Source: Sarcodiotheca gaudichaudii (lineage: Eukaryota > Rhodophyta > Florideophyceae > Gigartinales > Solieriaceae). Taken from it: 64,000 bases of DNA. The stretch is from NCBI GenBank assembly GCA_032355985.1, contig JAUKVZ010000006.1, forward strand, positions 1 to 64,000. Direction: 5' to 3'. The notes under the pieces are model-generated. The model saw only the letters and a list, made by a program, of their open reading frames with translations. It was not told the DNA's origin and made no database searches. A program made the position numbers and the translations under genes. Below, one piece after another: positions 41,694-49,657 of this stretch (position 1 is the first letter of the stretch; the number at the start of each line of letters is the position of its first letter).

Positions 41694-42191
41694 ATGGTTC
41701 CAGAGATCCCGATGAGCTACGCCTCGAATCCGCTGCAGACAGCCCATGGCTATGACGCCCCGTGCGTCACGCAGTTCAGCGTCTTCCTCGACAACCGCGT
41801 GGGCAAGCTGCTCGATGTCGTCGAGACACTCAACGCCCATCCGTACACACAGATCTGCGCGCTCACAGTGCACGAAGCGTCCGACTACGCCGTCGTCCGC
41901 ATCATCACCAATGGCTCCGAAGCCACCAGAGACATCCTCAAGGAGAAGAGATTCCCCTTCTCCGAAAAAGAGCTCCTCATCGTCGAGCTCGTCAATGGCC
42001 ACGATCTGGCAAGCCTCTGTCTCTGTCTGCTGTCCGCCGAACTGAACATCCACTTCGCCTACCCGCTCCTCCTCAAAATGCACGGCGCCCCGACCATCGC
42101 CCTGGCCGTCGACGACATCACCCTCGCCGGCCAGATCCTCAGACGAAAAGAGTTCGTCCTGCTCGGCGAAGCGGATCTTCCGCACGACTGA
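41694..42191 (+). CDS. ACT-domain protein
   Basis: 165 residues with two ACT-like halves. VTQFSVFLDNRVGKLLDVVETLNAHPYTQICALTVHEASDYAVVRIITN is a classic ACT opening (about 21-70); a second (LASLCLCLLSAELNIHFAYPLL, TIALAVDDITLAGQILRRKEFVLLGEADL) follows. ACT domains bind amino acids and regulate enzymes; stand-alone pairs are often regulators or unknown. Not GcvR by sequence beyond this. ATG at 41694 is chosen for the GGGGGG upstream; an ATG at 41712 is possible. panC follows 49 bases later on the same strand and may be cotranscribed. Confidence 0.8.
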   Translation: MVPEIPMSYASNPLQTAHGYDAPCVTQFSVFLDNRVGKLLDVVETLNAHPYTQICALTVHEASDYAVVRIITNGSEATRDILKEKRFPFSEKELLIVELVNGHDLASLCLCLLSAELNIHFAYPLLLKMHGAPTIALAVDDITLAGQILRRKEFVLLGEADLPHD

Positions 42192-42240
42192 GCCTCGCGC
42201 GGCTTGACCTGCCCGCTCCCGCGCGCGACCGTGCCCCTCC

Positions 42241-43080
42241 ATGGCGCCGGTCCTCCATACAGCCGAAGAGCTGAAACCCTACGCAGGCTGCATCATCATC
42301 CCCACGATGGGCGCACTGCACGAAGGGCATCTCAAACTCATTGAGAAAGCCAAAGACGCCGCACATCAGCGCGCCGGCGCCCACGTCGTCGTCAGCATCT
42401 ACGTCAATCCAAAGCAGTTCAACGAAGAGACCGACTTCACCAGCTACCCCCGCGCGCTGCATGAGGATGTCGACAAGGCGCACGCCGCCGGCGCCGACGC
42501 CATCTTCGCGCCCGACGATGACACCATCTATCCGCCCGATGAAACACTCGACGAACCCGCGCTGCCCGATGTCGCGCGCACGCCCGGCCTCGAAGACGCC
42601 TACCGCCCCGGCCATTTCAAAGGCGTCTGCCTCGTCGTCGATCGCTTGTTTGAACTCACGAACCCCGCCGCGGCCATCTTCGGCGAAAAAGACTGGCAGC
42701 AGCTGCAGGTCGTGCGCGCGATGACCAAAGCGCGCCGCCCGCACATGAACATCATCCCCTGCGAGACAGTGCGCGAGGAAGGGGGCCTGGCGATGAGCAG
42801 CCGCAACCAGTTGCTCGATGCCGAAGCGCGCACGAGCGCTCTGGCCATCGCCCGCGCCCTGCGCCTGGCGCGCGAATCGAGCGAACCATCACAGGCCGAA
42901 TCCATCATGCGCCGCACACTCGAAGAAGCCGGACTCGACATCGACTACGCCGTCGTGCGCGATGCTCAGTCTCTGCTCCCCTTGACCGGGGACGAGTCTC
43001 GCTCATCAGAAGGCGCCCGCGCCCTCATCGCCGCCCGAGCCGCAGGCGTCAGACTCATCGATAACGACATCTGGCCCTGA
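42241..43080 (+). CDS. panC: Pantothenate synthetase
   Basis: 279 residues. PanC joins pantoate and beta-alanine with ATP to make pantothenate, the precursor of coenzyme A. Seen: IIIPTMGALHEGHLKLIEKA (the PTMGxLHxGH adenylylation motif), VVSIYVNPKQFNEETDFTSYPR, FKGVCLVVDRLFELTNPAAAIFGEKDWQQLQVVRAM, and SSRNQLL. Length is typical (about 280). The start at 42241 has no clear ribosome site. It lies between the ACT-domain gene and gcvT in the same direction, with gaps of 49 and 51 bases. Soluble. Confidence 0.95.
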   Translation: MAPVLHTAEELKPYAGCIIIPTMGALHEGHLKLIEKAKDAAHQRAGAHVVVSIYVNPKQFNEETDFTSYPRALHEDVDKAHAAGADAIFAPDDDTIYPPDETLDEPALPDVARTPGLEDAYRPGHFKGVCLVVDRLFELTNPAAAIFGEKDWQQLQVVRAMTKARRPHMNIIPCETVREEGGLAMSSRNQLLDAEARTSALAIARALRLARESSEPSQAESIMRRTLEEAGLDIDYAVVRDAQSLLPLTGDESRSSEGARALIAARAAGVRLIDNDIWP

Positions 43081-43131
43081 ACCGCGGCAAGTCGCTGCAT
43101 GTCCCGGCGCATCCCGCTAATTTCATCCCCC

Positions 43132-44295
43132 ATGAGCACCACCACAGCCGAAGCGACGCAATCATCGGAGACCGCCACTTTGCACCAGACGCCCATCCAT
43201 GATTTCCACGTCTCGCACGGCGCCAAGATGGTCGACTTCGCCGGATGGGAAATGCCCATCAACTACGGCAGCATCATCGAAGAGCACAACCAGGTCCGCA
43301 CCTCAGGCGGCCTCTTCGATGTCTCCCACATGGGACGCGTCAACGTCAAGGGCAGACACGCCCGCCGCTTCCTCGAAAAACTCTGCACGCGCCGCGTCAG
43401 CGACATGAAGGATGGCCAGTGCCGCTACTCACTCGTCTGCAACGAGCAGGGAGGCGTCAAGGATGACATCCTCATCTATCGCAAGGATGACGATGAGTTC
43501 CTGCTTGTCGTCAATGCGTCCAATCGCGAAAAGCTGCTGCCGCACTTCGAGGAAGTGCGCGGCGATCTCACCTGCAAGATCGACGATGTCACCTTCAAGA
43601 CCGCCATGGTCGCCCTGCAGGGCCCCAAAGTGATGGAGCTCATCGGAAACTTCAGCACCGAGATCCCCACGCTCAAGCGCTACCGCTTCGTCGAAAAGAA
43701 CATGCTCGTGCTCAAGGTGCTCGTCAGCCGCACTGGGTACACAGGCGAAGACGGCGTGGAAGTCATCCTTCCCGCCAAGATGGCCAAGACGGCGCTGGGC
43801 CTGCTGATGAAGGATGTGGATATCGAAAGCCCCGACGCCGCGATCAAGCCGGCAGGACTCGGCGCGCGCGACTCGCTGCGCCTGGAAGCCGGCATGGCCC
43901 TCTACGGCCACGAACTCACCGAAGATCGCTGCGCCCTGGCCTGCAACGTCGACTTCGCCATCAACATGGATAAGGACGAAGACGAACGAGGCGAAGCCTT
44001 CGTCGGCCTCGACGCCCTCCGCATGGCGCAAAAAGACGGCGTCACACAAACCACGACCGGCCTGCTCATCGACGGCAAGCGCACCGCCCGCCAGGGCATG
44101 CCCGTGATGAAGGGCGATACGAAGGTGGGCGAAGTCACCAGCGCCTGCATGAGCCCGACACTCGGCCGCCCCATCGCGATCGCGCTATTGGATATCGAAG
44201 CATCCGAACCCGGCAGCGCGCTGCATGTCGATGCAGGCAAGATGAAGCTGGACGCAATCGTACAGAAGCCGCCGTTTTATAAGGCGGGGAAGTAA
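43132..44295 (+). CDS. gcvT: Aminomethyltransferase (glycine cleavage T protein)
   Basis: 387 residues. GcvT takes the aminomethyl group from the H protein and gives methylene-tetrahydrofolate and ammonia. Seen: FAGWEMPINYGSIIEEHNQVRTSGGLFDVSHMGRV at the front, the folate region DILIYR, FVEKNMLVLKVLVSRTGYTGEDGVEVI, AGLGARDSLRLEAGMALYGHEL and the C-terminal sandwich GEVTSACMSPTLGRPIAIALLD. gcvH and gcvP are not adjacent. ATG at 43132 is used; the upstream ATG at 43099 would add 11 residues. A TAATTT 8 bases before the ATG may be a -10. Converges with the sigma factor gene. Confidence 0.93.
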   Translation: MSTTTAEATQSSETATLHQTPIHDFHVSHGAKMVDFAGWEMPINYGSIIEEHNQVRTSGGLFDVSHMGRVNVKGRHARRFLEKLCTRRVSDMKDGQCRYSLVCNEQGGVKDDILIYRKDDDEFLLVVNASNREKLLPHFEEVRGDLTCKIDDVTFKTAMVALQGPKVMELIGNFSTEIPTLKRYRFVEKNMLVLKVLVSRTGYTGEDGVEVILPAKMAKTALGLLMKDVDIESPDAAIKPAGLGARDSLRLEAGMALYGHELTEDRCALACNVDFAINMDKDEDERGEAFVGLDALRMAQKDGVTQTTTGLLIDGKRTARQGMPVMKGDTKVGEVTSACMSPTLGRPIAIALLDIEASEPGSALHVDAGKMKLDAIVQKPPFYKAGK

Positions 44296-44298
44296 GAC

Positions 44299-45246
44299 CT
44301 ACCCCGTCCTGCGCAACCCCCGACCATTCCTCCGCGACTCCTCCGCCTCCATCTCCTCGATGGCGCGGCGTTTCGCCTCTTCTTCCTTGAGAACGTTCTC
44401 CTTGAAGAAGCGCGTCGGAGCGCTGTCCGTCAGGCGGGCGTTCAGCTTGCGCAGAGCCTCGATCTCGATCTGACGCACACGCTCGCGCGTCACGCCGATC
44501 TCCTCGCCGATCTGCTTCAGCGTGCGCGGCTCCTGGCCGTCAAGACCAAATCGCATCTGCAGCACGCGGCCCTCGCGATCGTCAATCACCTCAAGCAGCT
44601 TCTCGATCACGAAAAGCTCCTCGGCAAACAGCGACTGATTCTCGGGCGACTTCATTGCCGTATCAGCGATCATCTCGCTGATGTTCATGGACTCGCCATC
44701 TTCACCAATCGGCGTTTGCGACGGCGAATGGAACGCCTTCACAGCCTTGCGAATGATGCGCACCTTCCGCAGTGGAAGATTCATCTCATTGGCAAGCTCC
44801 TGCATGGAAGGCTGTCTGCCAAGCTGCTCGTGCAGCAGACGACTCGTGTGCTTCCACTTGCCGATCAGCTCCACCATGTACGCCGGGATGTGAATCGGCT
44901 GCACGGCGTTGATCAGCGCGCGCTTGATCGCCTGCTTGATCCACCAGGATGCGTACGTCGAAAAACGTGCGCCCTGCGCAGGATCGAAACCTTCGACCGC
45001 GCGAATCAGGCCGATATTCCCTTCCTCGATCAGATCGGGAAGCGTCAGCCCGCGATTGTTGTAACGTTTGGCGATCGCAACGACGAGCCTCAGATTCGAG
45101 GCCACCATGCGCTCGCGCGACTCAAGACACTGGTCGTTGATGATCTTCCACCCGAGCTCCTTCTCCTGATCAGGAGTGAGGATCTTGTAGCGGTTGATCT
45201 CCTGGAGATACATCTCCAGATCAGATTTCACGCCTCGGCTGCGCAT
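44299..45246 (-). CDS. RNA polymerase sigma-70 family factor (RpoD/SigA type)
   Basis: 315 residues. Region 1.2 (LEMYLQEINRYKILTPDQEKEL) starts at once, so region 1.1 is missing. Region 2 has RMVASNLRLVVAIAKRYNNRGL, DLIEEGNIGLIRAVEGFDPAQGARFSTYASWWIKQAIKRAL, where the -10 reading helix is standard; region 3 and the linker follow, then region 4 with TLKQIGEEIGVTRERVRQIEIEALRKL. The C-terminal tail is extended and charged. This could be the main vegetative factor of this lineage or a group 2 factor; its short N-terminus leans to the second or to a planctomycete form. ATG at 45246. Confidence 0.88.
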   Translation of the reverse strand: MRSRGVKSDLEMYLQEINRYKILTPDQEKELGWKIINDQCLESRERMVASNLRLVVAIAKRYNNRGLTLPDLIEEGNIGLIRAVEGFDPAQGARFSTYASWWIKQAIKRALINAVQPIHIPAYMVELIGKWKHTSRLLHEQLGRQPSMQELANEMNLPLRKVRIIRKAVKAFHSPSQTPIGEDGESMNISEMIADTAMKSPENQSLFAEELFVIEKLLEVIDDREGRVLQMRFGLDGQEPRTLKQIGEEIGVTRERVRQIEIEALRKLNARLTDSAPTRFFKENVLKEEEAKRRAIEEMEAEESRRNGRGLRRTG

Positions 45247-45571
45247 AGATACGTACGACTCCCCTCCGGTTGTGCCACCGGTTCTGCGCGATTGCCCATG
45301 TGCTTGGACCGTGCTCCGCCCGGGTTCCACACCGTGCGTTTGTGGCGGTCTCTCCAGACGTGTTATTCGTGCAAGATCGGGTGTGCGGTTCCAATGCTTA
45401 AGGCGCCATGCTCGCCTGTCTCATCCGGCGCCCCCCCAAATCAGACAACCGGAGTCAGGGACCGAAAACACGAGTCCCGGCGCTTTCAGCCAAACCCCGT
45501 AAACAACCGATTCTCACGTCAACAGCGTCCGAACATGCGTCAGCCACGTCCGGATATAGTTCTGGAGAGAC
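45247..45571. promoter_or_regulatory. Divergent intergenic region, sigma factor and UVR-motif gene
   Basis: 325 bases. A -10-like TATAGT (45555-45560) lies 11 bases before the ATG of the UVR-motif gene. GGAGGGGAG lies 12 bases before the sigma factor start on the minus strand. A C tract is at 45432-45438. No tRNA or coding frame with support was found. Confidence 0.4.
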
Positions 45572-46324
45572 ATGTCACAGGATCTCAGCCGCATACTCGA
45601 AGACTGGCCCTACGAGCCCGGCCAACTCTCTGTCCGCATGATTGAGGGGGACGACGGCAAACCAAAAATTCAAATGCGCGTCGATCTCGGCGTCCTGCAG
45701 ATGGAGGTCGAAGGCCGCCCCGACGGCATGCGCCCGGGTGACGCCGAAAGCGTCCTCGAATCCGTCGAAGCCCAACTCGACGCCCACATCGCCGAAGGCG
45801 GCGAACCCGAAGCCTTCAAAATCGACTCCGAAACCTGCCGCATCCTGCGCGAGGAAGCCGCGCAGTATTACCACCGCTACGTCGCGCTCTTCATCCTCGA
45901 AGAATACGAAGGCGTCGTGCGCGACACATCGCGCAACCTGCGCGTGCTCGATCTCTGCCGCAACCACGCCGATGACGAAGAAGATGCGCTGCTGCTCGAG
46001 CAGTACCGTCCCTATCTGGAAATGATGCGCGCCCGTGCGCTCGCATCAGAAGCCATCCGCGATCAGGAGCCAAAGGCCGCGCTGCTCGCCATCGATGAAG
46101 CGCTCAATCGCATCAAGGAGATGTTCGAGGACGCCGATCAGATCGAGCTCTTCGATCAGGCGCCCGAAGTGCAGCTCCTTCGCGGCATGCGCGATCAGCT
46201 CGTACCCAAGCTCCCCGTCAGCCCCCAGTCGGAACTCAAGGATCGCCTCAAGCGCGCCATCGAAGCTGAGAACTACGAACTCGCCGCCATCTTGCGCGAC
46301 GAGCTGCGCATGATGAAGGACTAG
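45572..46324 (+). CDS. UVR-motif protein
   Basis: 250 residues, soluble, acidic. An N-terminal region (SVRMIEGDDGKPKIQMRVDLGVLQMEVEGRPDG) is shared by planctomycete proteins, followed by a helical middle. The C-terminal UVR motif (ELKDRLKRAIEAENYELAAILRDELRMM, about 221-248) is the helical hairpin by which UvrB binds UvrC, also found in McsA and other proteins. No zinc fingers, so it is not McsA. The role may be protein interaction in repair or stress. A -10 TATAGT lies 11 bases before the ATG, so the leader would be about 5 bases, though GGAGAG is present. Confidence 0.82.
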   Translation: MSQDLSRILEDWPYEPGQLSVRMIEGDDGKPKIQMRVDLGVLQMEVEGRPDGMRPGDAESVLESVEAQLDAHIAEGGEPEAFKIDSETCRILREEAAQYYHRYVALFILEEYEGVVRDTSRNLRVLDLCRNHADDEEDALLLEQYRPYLEMMRARALASEAIRDQEPKAALLAIDEALNRIKEMFEDADQIELFDQAPEVQLLRGMRDQLVPKLPVSPQSELKDRLKRAIEAENYELAAILRDELRMMKD

Positions 46325-46361
46325 CCGCCCTCGACGCCGCGCGGCGCGTACACTCTGCCCC

Positions 46362-47237
46362 ATGCCGCCGGCAGAAGACGCCTACATCCTCATCCCCACG
46401 CATACGCCGCGCTATCTCCCCCTCGTCCTCGCCGGACTCGCCCGCCAGACCATCACACCCAAAGCCATCGTCGTCGCCTGCGATTGCGACGATCCCGCCA
46501 TCGGCGATGTGCTGAAGGAGTGGGGGCCTCGCACGAAAACCACGGTCGCCTGGATCCGCCGCGAGCACATGAATGGCGAGCGCCTCTGCCAGACCCGCAA
46601 CAACGGCGTCCGCTGGCTCCTCGATGATTTCGGCGCCGAAACAGGCCGCCTCATCACCCTCGATGGCGACATGCTCGCCACCGACACACTCATCCAGCAG
46701 CATCTGGAGATCGCCCAGGGCAAAGAGCTCGTCTACGCCTTTCGCGTCGATGTCGATGAAAAGACCTCGCAGGGTCTCGATCCCGAGCGCATCATCGCCG
46801 GCGAGCAGTCCTGCCAGGTGACGGACAAGGATCGCGCCGCCCTCCGCTCCCGCGCCCGCCGCTACGCCCGCCAGAAGATCCTTCGCGATCTCAAGCTCGG
46901 CCCTCGACACAAGCCCAAGCTTCTCGGCGGCCACTTCTCCGTCACGCTCGATCTCTACGACCGGCTCAACGGCTTCGACGAGCTCTATCAGGGCTGGGGC
47001 TTCAAGGATGACGAGTTCGCCCGCCGCGCAGTCCGCGCCGGGGCCGATTGCCGCATCGCCATCCAGCAGATCATCGCGTTTCACCTCTATCACCCGACGC
47101 GCCAGCAGGGCAAGATGCGAAACAACCGCAATGCCGCCCGATTCCGCCGACGCGACCTGCCCATCCGCGCCGAGCACGGCATCCGCAATCCGCTCCCCCA
47201 ACAGCCCGTCGAAGCGACCATCATCTGCTCGCCATAA
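46362..47237 (+). CDS. Family 2 glycosyltransferase
   Basis: 291 residues with a GT-A fold: YILIPTHTPRYLPLVLAGLARQTITPKAIVVACDCDD at the front, NGERLCQTRNNGVRWLLDD, the metal motif LITLDGDML, and the acceptor region LGGHFSVTLDLYDRLNGFDELYQGWGFKDDEFARR, which resembles the GWGxED motif of galactosyltransferase-like C-terminal domains. It transfers a sugar from a nucleotide sugar; donor and acceptor are unknown. Not membrane-bound. A -10-like TACACT (46349-46354) lies 7 bases before the ATG, so it is probably leaderless. Stands alone 37 bases after the UVR-motif gene. Confidence 0.88.
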   Translation: MPPAEDAYILIPTHTPRYLPLVLAGLARQTITPKAIVVACDCDDPAIGDVLKEWGPRTKTTVAWIRREHMNGERLCQTRNNGVRWLLDDFGAETGRLITLDGDMLATDTLIQQHLEIAQGKELVYAFRVDVDEKTSQGLDPERIIAGEQSCQVTDKDRAALRSRARRYARQKILRDLKLGPRHKPKLLGGHFSVTLDLYDRLNGFDELYQGWGFKDDEFARRAVRAGADCRIAIQQIIAFHLYHPTRQQGKMRNNRNAARFRRRDLPIRAEHGIRNPLPQQPVEATIICSP

Positions 47238-47434
47238 ACCGGCGCAACGCCGAACCGATTGCTGAATTCAACCCGGCAATCCCCCCTGAGGCGCTGCCAG
47301 ACGGGCTCGTTGAGCCTAAACTGGAATGATTCTAAGTCGCAGTTTCGGGACAGGGGGGTCCGCTATTGAGTATGGCGCCCATCGTCCCGAGACCCCGGAC
47401 CATGTGAACACACGATCGAGAGGCTCACGCTCGC

Positions 47435-48667
47435 ATGAAACTGCCCATCTATTTCGACAACGCCGCCACCACACGCTGCGATCCAAGAGTCGTTGAGGAG
47501 ATGCTGCCGTACTTCACCGAGATGTACGGCAATCCCGGCAGCCGCAACCACGCCTTCGGCTGGGAAGTCGAAGAGGCCGTCGACATCGCGCGCCAGCGCA
47601 TCGCCAGCCTCATCGGCGCCACGCCCAAGGAGATCGTCTTCACATCCGGCGCCACCGAGGCGAACAACCTCGCCATCAAGGGCGCCGCTGAGATGTATCA
47701 GAAGAAGCCCGCCGGCGAATCCGGCCGCGGCCACATCATCAGCGCCATCCACGAACACAAAGCCGTCCTCGATCCCGTCAAGCGCATGCAGAAGGAAGGC
47801 TTCGATGTCACATGGCTCGAGCCCGGCGAAGACGGCATCATCACGAAGGACATGATCGCCGGCGCACTGCGCGACGACACCATCCTCGTCACCATCATGT
47901 GGGCCAATAACGAGATCGGCACGATCAACGAGATCCCGCAGATCGGCAAACTCTGCCACGACAACAACATCGTCCTCCACACCGACGCCACGCAGTGGGT
48001 CGGCAAGATGCCGACCAATGTCGTCACCGATGAGATCGATCTGCTCTCCTTCTCCGGTCACAAGATGTACGGCCCCAAGGGCGTCGGCGCGTTGTACGTC
48101 CGCCGGCGCAAGCCGCGTATTCGACTCGTCGCCCAATCCGAAGGCGGCGGCCAGGAACGCGGCTTCCGATCCGGCACGCTCAACGTGCCCGGCATCGTCG
48201 GCCTCGGAAAAGCCTGCCAGCTCTGCGCCGAAGAGATGGACGCCGATGGCGCCCGCCTTCTCGCCTGGCGCAAACGCATGGAAGAAGAGCTCTGCTCCTC
48301 CCTGGAAGTCACGCAGGTCAACGGCCACGCCGAGAAGCGCCTGCCCCATCTGACAAACATCTCCTTCGGCTTCGTCGAAGGCGAAGGCCTGATGATGGCC
48401 GTCAAGGACATCGCCTGCTCCTCCGGCTCGGCCTGCACCAGCGCCAGCCTCGAGCCCAGCTACGTGCTCAAGGCGCTGGGCGTCGGCGATGAGCTGGCCC
48501 ACTCCTCACTGCGCATCTCGATGGGCCGCTTCACCACCGAAGATCAGGTCGATTTCGCGATCGGCAAAATCCGCGAAGCCGTCCTCAAGCTTCGCACCAT
48601 GAGCCCGCTTTTCGACATGTACAAGGAAGGCATCGACATCTCGCAGATCGAATGGGCAGCGCACTGA
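47435..48667 (+). CDS. iscS: Cysteine desulfurase IscS
   Basis: 410 residues. IscS takes sulfur from cysteine and passes it to the IscU scaffold. Seen: [55 protein letters not shown], the pyridoxal phosphate Lys in [12 protein letters not shown], and the persulfide Cys in [12 protein letters not shown]. The last motif puts it in group I (IscS/NifS). iscU follows 64 bases later and iscA after that; no iscR, hscBA or fdx. GTG/ATG choice: ATG at 47435 follows a rather poor ribosome site. Confidence 0.95.
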   Translation: MKLPIYFDNAATTRCDPRVVEEMLPYFTEMYGNPGSRNHAFGWEVEEAVDIARQRIASLIGATPKEIVFTSGATEANNLAIKGAAEMYQKKPAGESGRGHIISAIHEHKAVLDPVKRMQKEGFDVTWLEPGEDGIITKDMIAGALRDDTILVTIMWANNEIGTINEIPQIGKLCHDNNIVLHTDATQWVGKMPTNVVTDEIDLLSFSGHKMYGPKGVGALYVRRRKPRIRLVAQSEGGGQERGFRSGTLNVPGIVGLGKACQLCAEEMDADGARLLAWRKRMEEELCSSLEVTQVNGHAEKRLPHLTNISFGFVEGEGLMMAVKDIACSSGSACTSASLEPSYVLKALGVGDELAHSSLRISMGRFTTEDQVDFAIGKIREAVLKLRTMSPLFDMYKEGIDISQIEWAAH

Positions 48668-48731
48668 CCCAACCACCGATCCGCGACGTATCAATAGAAA
48701 GAGACCTCAGTCCCAACAGGTGAACTGAACC

Positions 48732-49157
48732 ATGGCATACAGCGAAAAAGTCATCGATCACTACGAGAACCCGCGCAACGTCGGCGCCTTCGGCACCACC
48801 AAGGAAGTCAAGGAGCGCAAGGATGTCGGCGTCGGCGTCGTCGGCGCCCCTGAGTGCGGCGACGTCATGCAGCTTCAGATCAAGGTCGACGAACAGGGAC
48901 GCATCGAAGACGCCAAGTTCAAGACCTTCGGCTGCGGCAGCGCCATCGCCTCCTCCTCCCTCGCCACCGAGTGGCTCAAGGGACGGACCGTCGATGAAGG
49001 CGCCGCCATCAAGAACACCGAAATCGTCGAGGAGCTCAGCCTCCCGCCCGTCAAAATCCACTGCTCAGTCCTCGCCGAAGACGCCATCCGAGCCGCCGTC
49101 AAGGACTACAAGCAGAAGAACGGCATCGAAACCAAGGAAGAGGCGCACGCCCACTAA
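48732..49157 (+). CDS. iscU: Iron-sulfur cluster scaffold IscU
   Basis: 141 residues. IscU holds the nascent iron-sulfur cluster. The three cluster Cys are seen in GAPECGDVMQL, FKTFGCGSAIASSS and KIHCSVLAEDAI; the Asp in ECGD is the one that makes clusters labile for transfer. YSEKVIDHYENPRNVG is the family start, and LPPVK before the last Cys is the HscA-recognition stretch, kept although no hscA is near. A His-rich end (HAH). Lies 64 bases after iscS in the same direction. Confidence 0.95.
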   Translation: MAYSEKVIDHYENPRNVGAFGTTKEVKERKDVGVGVVGAPECGDVMQLQIKVDEQGRIEDAKFKTFGCGSAIASSSLATEWLKGRTVDEGAAIKNTEIVEELSLPPVKIHCSVLAEDAIRAAVKDYKQKNGIETKEEAHAH

Positions 49158-49238
49158 GTTTCAACCGCTGGCCCGAGCAGGCCGATGGGCCTACCATCGT
49201 CGCCCCTTTCCAGCAGGTTCCATTCCGGAGCAAGATCA

Positions 49239-49571
49239 ATGGCAGTCACACTCACAGACACAGCCGCACGCGAAATCAAGACCATCATCGAGCAGCAGGA
49301 GCTCGACCAGGAAAAGGTTCGCCTTCGCGTCGGCGTCAAGGGCGGCGGCTGCTCCGGCTTCAGCTACATCCTCGACCTCACCGAGAACGTCAAGGATCAC
49401 GACGAAACCTTCGAGCAGGAAGGCATCAAGGTCATCTGCGACCCCAAGAGCCTCCTCTACCTCAACGGCGTGACGATCGACTTCAAAGACGAAATCATGG
49501 GCCGCGGCTTCGTCTTCAATAACCCCAACGCCAGCTCCACCTGCGGCTGCGGCTCCAGCTTCCAGGCGTAA
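49239..49571 (+). CDS. iscA: Iron-sulfur cluster assembly protein of the A type (IscA/ErpA)
   Basis: 110 residues of the A-type carrier family that gives iron-sulfur clusters to apo-proteins. The three conserved Cys are in KGGGCSGFSYIL and in the closing SSTCGCGSSF. VTLTDTAAREIKTII is the usual start. Sequence alone does not separate IscA from ErpA; the position after iscU is the reason for the symbol. ATG at 49239. Third gene of the short isc set and followed by a strong terminator. Confidence 0.9.
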   Translation: MAVTLTDTAAREIKTIIEQQELDQEKVRLRVGVKGGGCSGFSYILDLTENVKDHDETFEQEGIKVICDPKSLLYLNGVTIDFKDEIMGRGFVFNNPNASSTCGCGSSFQA

Positions 49572-49595
49572 GCCCAAAGCACAACGACACACAAC

Positions 49596-49630
49596 AACCC
49601 GCGGCGCATCTGCGTCGCGGGTTTTCTTAT
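49596..49630 (+). terminator. Rho-independent terminator of the isc genes
   Basis: AACCCGCGGCGCA pairs with TGCGTCGCGGGTT (13 pairs, one G-U, two-base loop), followed by TTTTCTTATGCGC. It ends the isc transcript 25 bases after the iscA stop. Confidence 0.92.
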
Positions 49631-49657
49631 GCGCACATTGTCCGAATTTCGACGCGC

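Noticed and set aside
45247-45571. Structural RNA (tRNA, 6S or RNase P) in the region beside the sigma factor gene
   Set aside because: No cloverleaf, conserved RNase P strings or long 6S-like hairpin could be traced.
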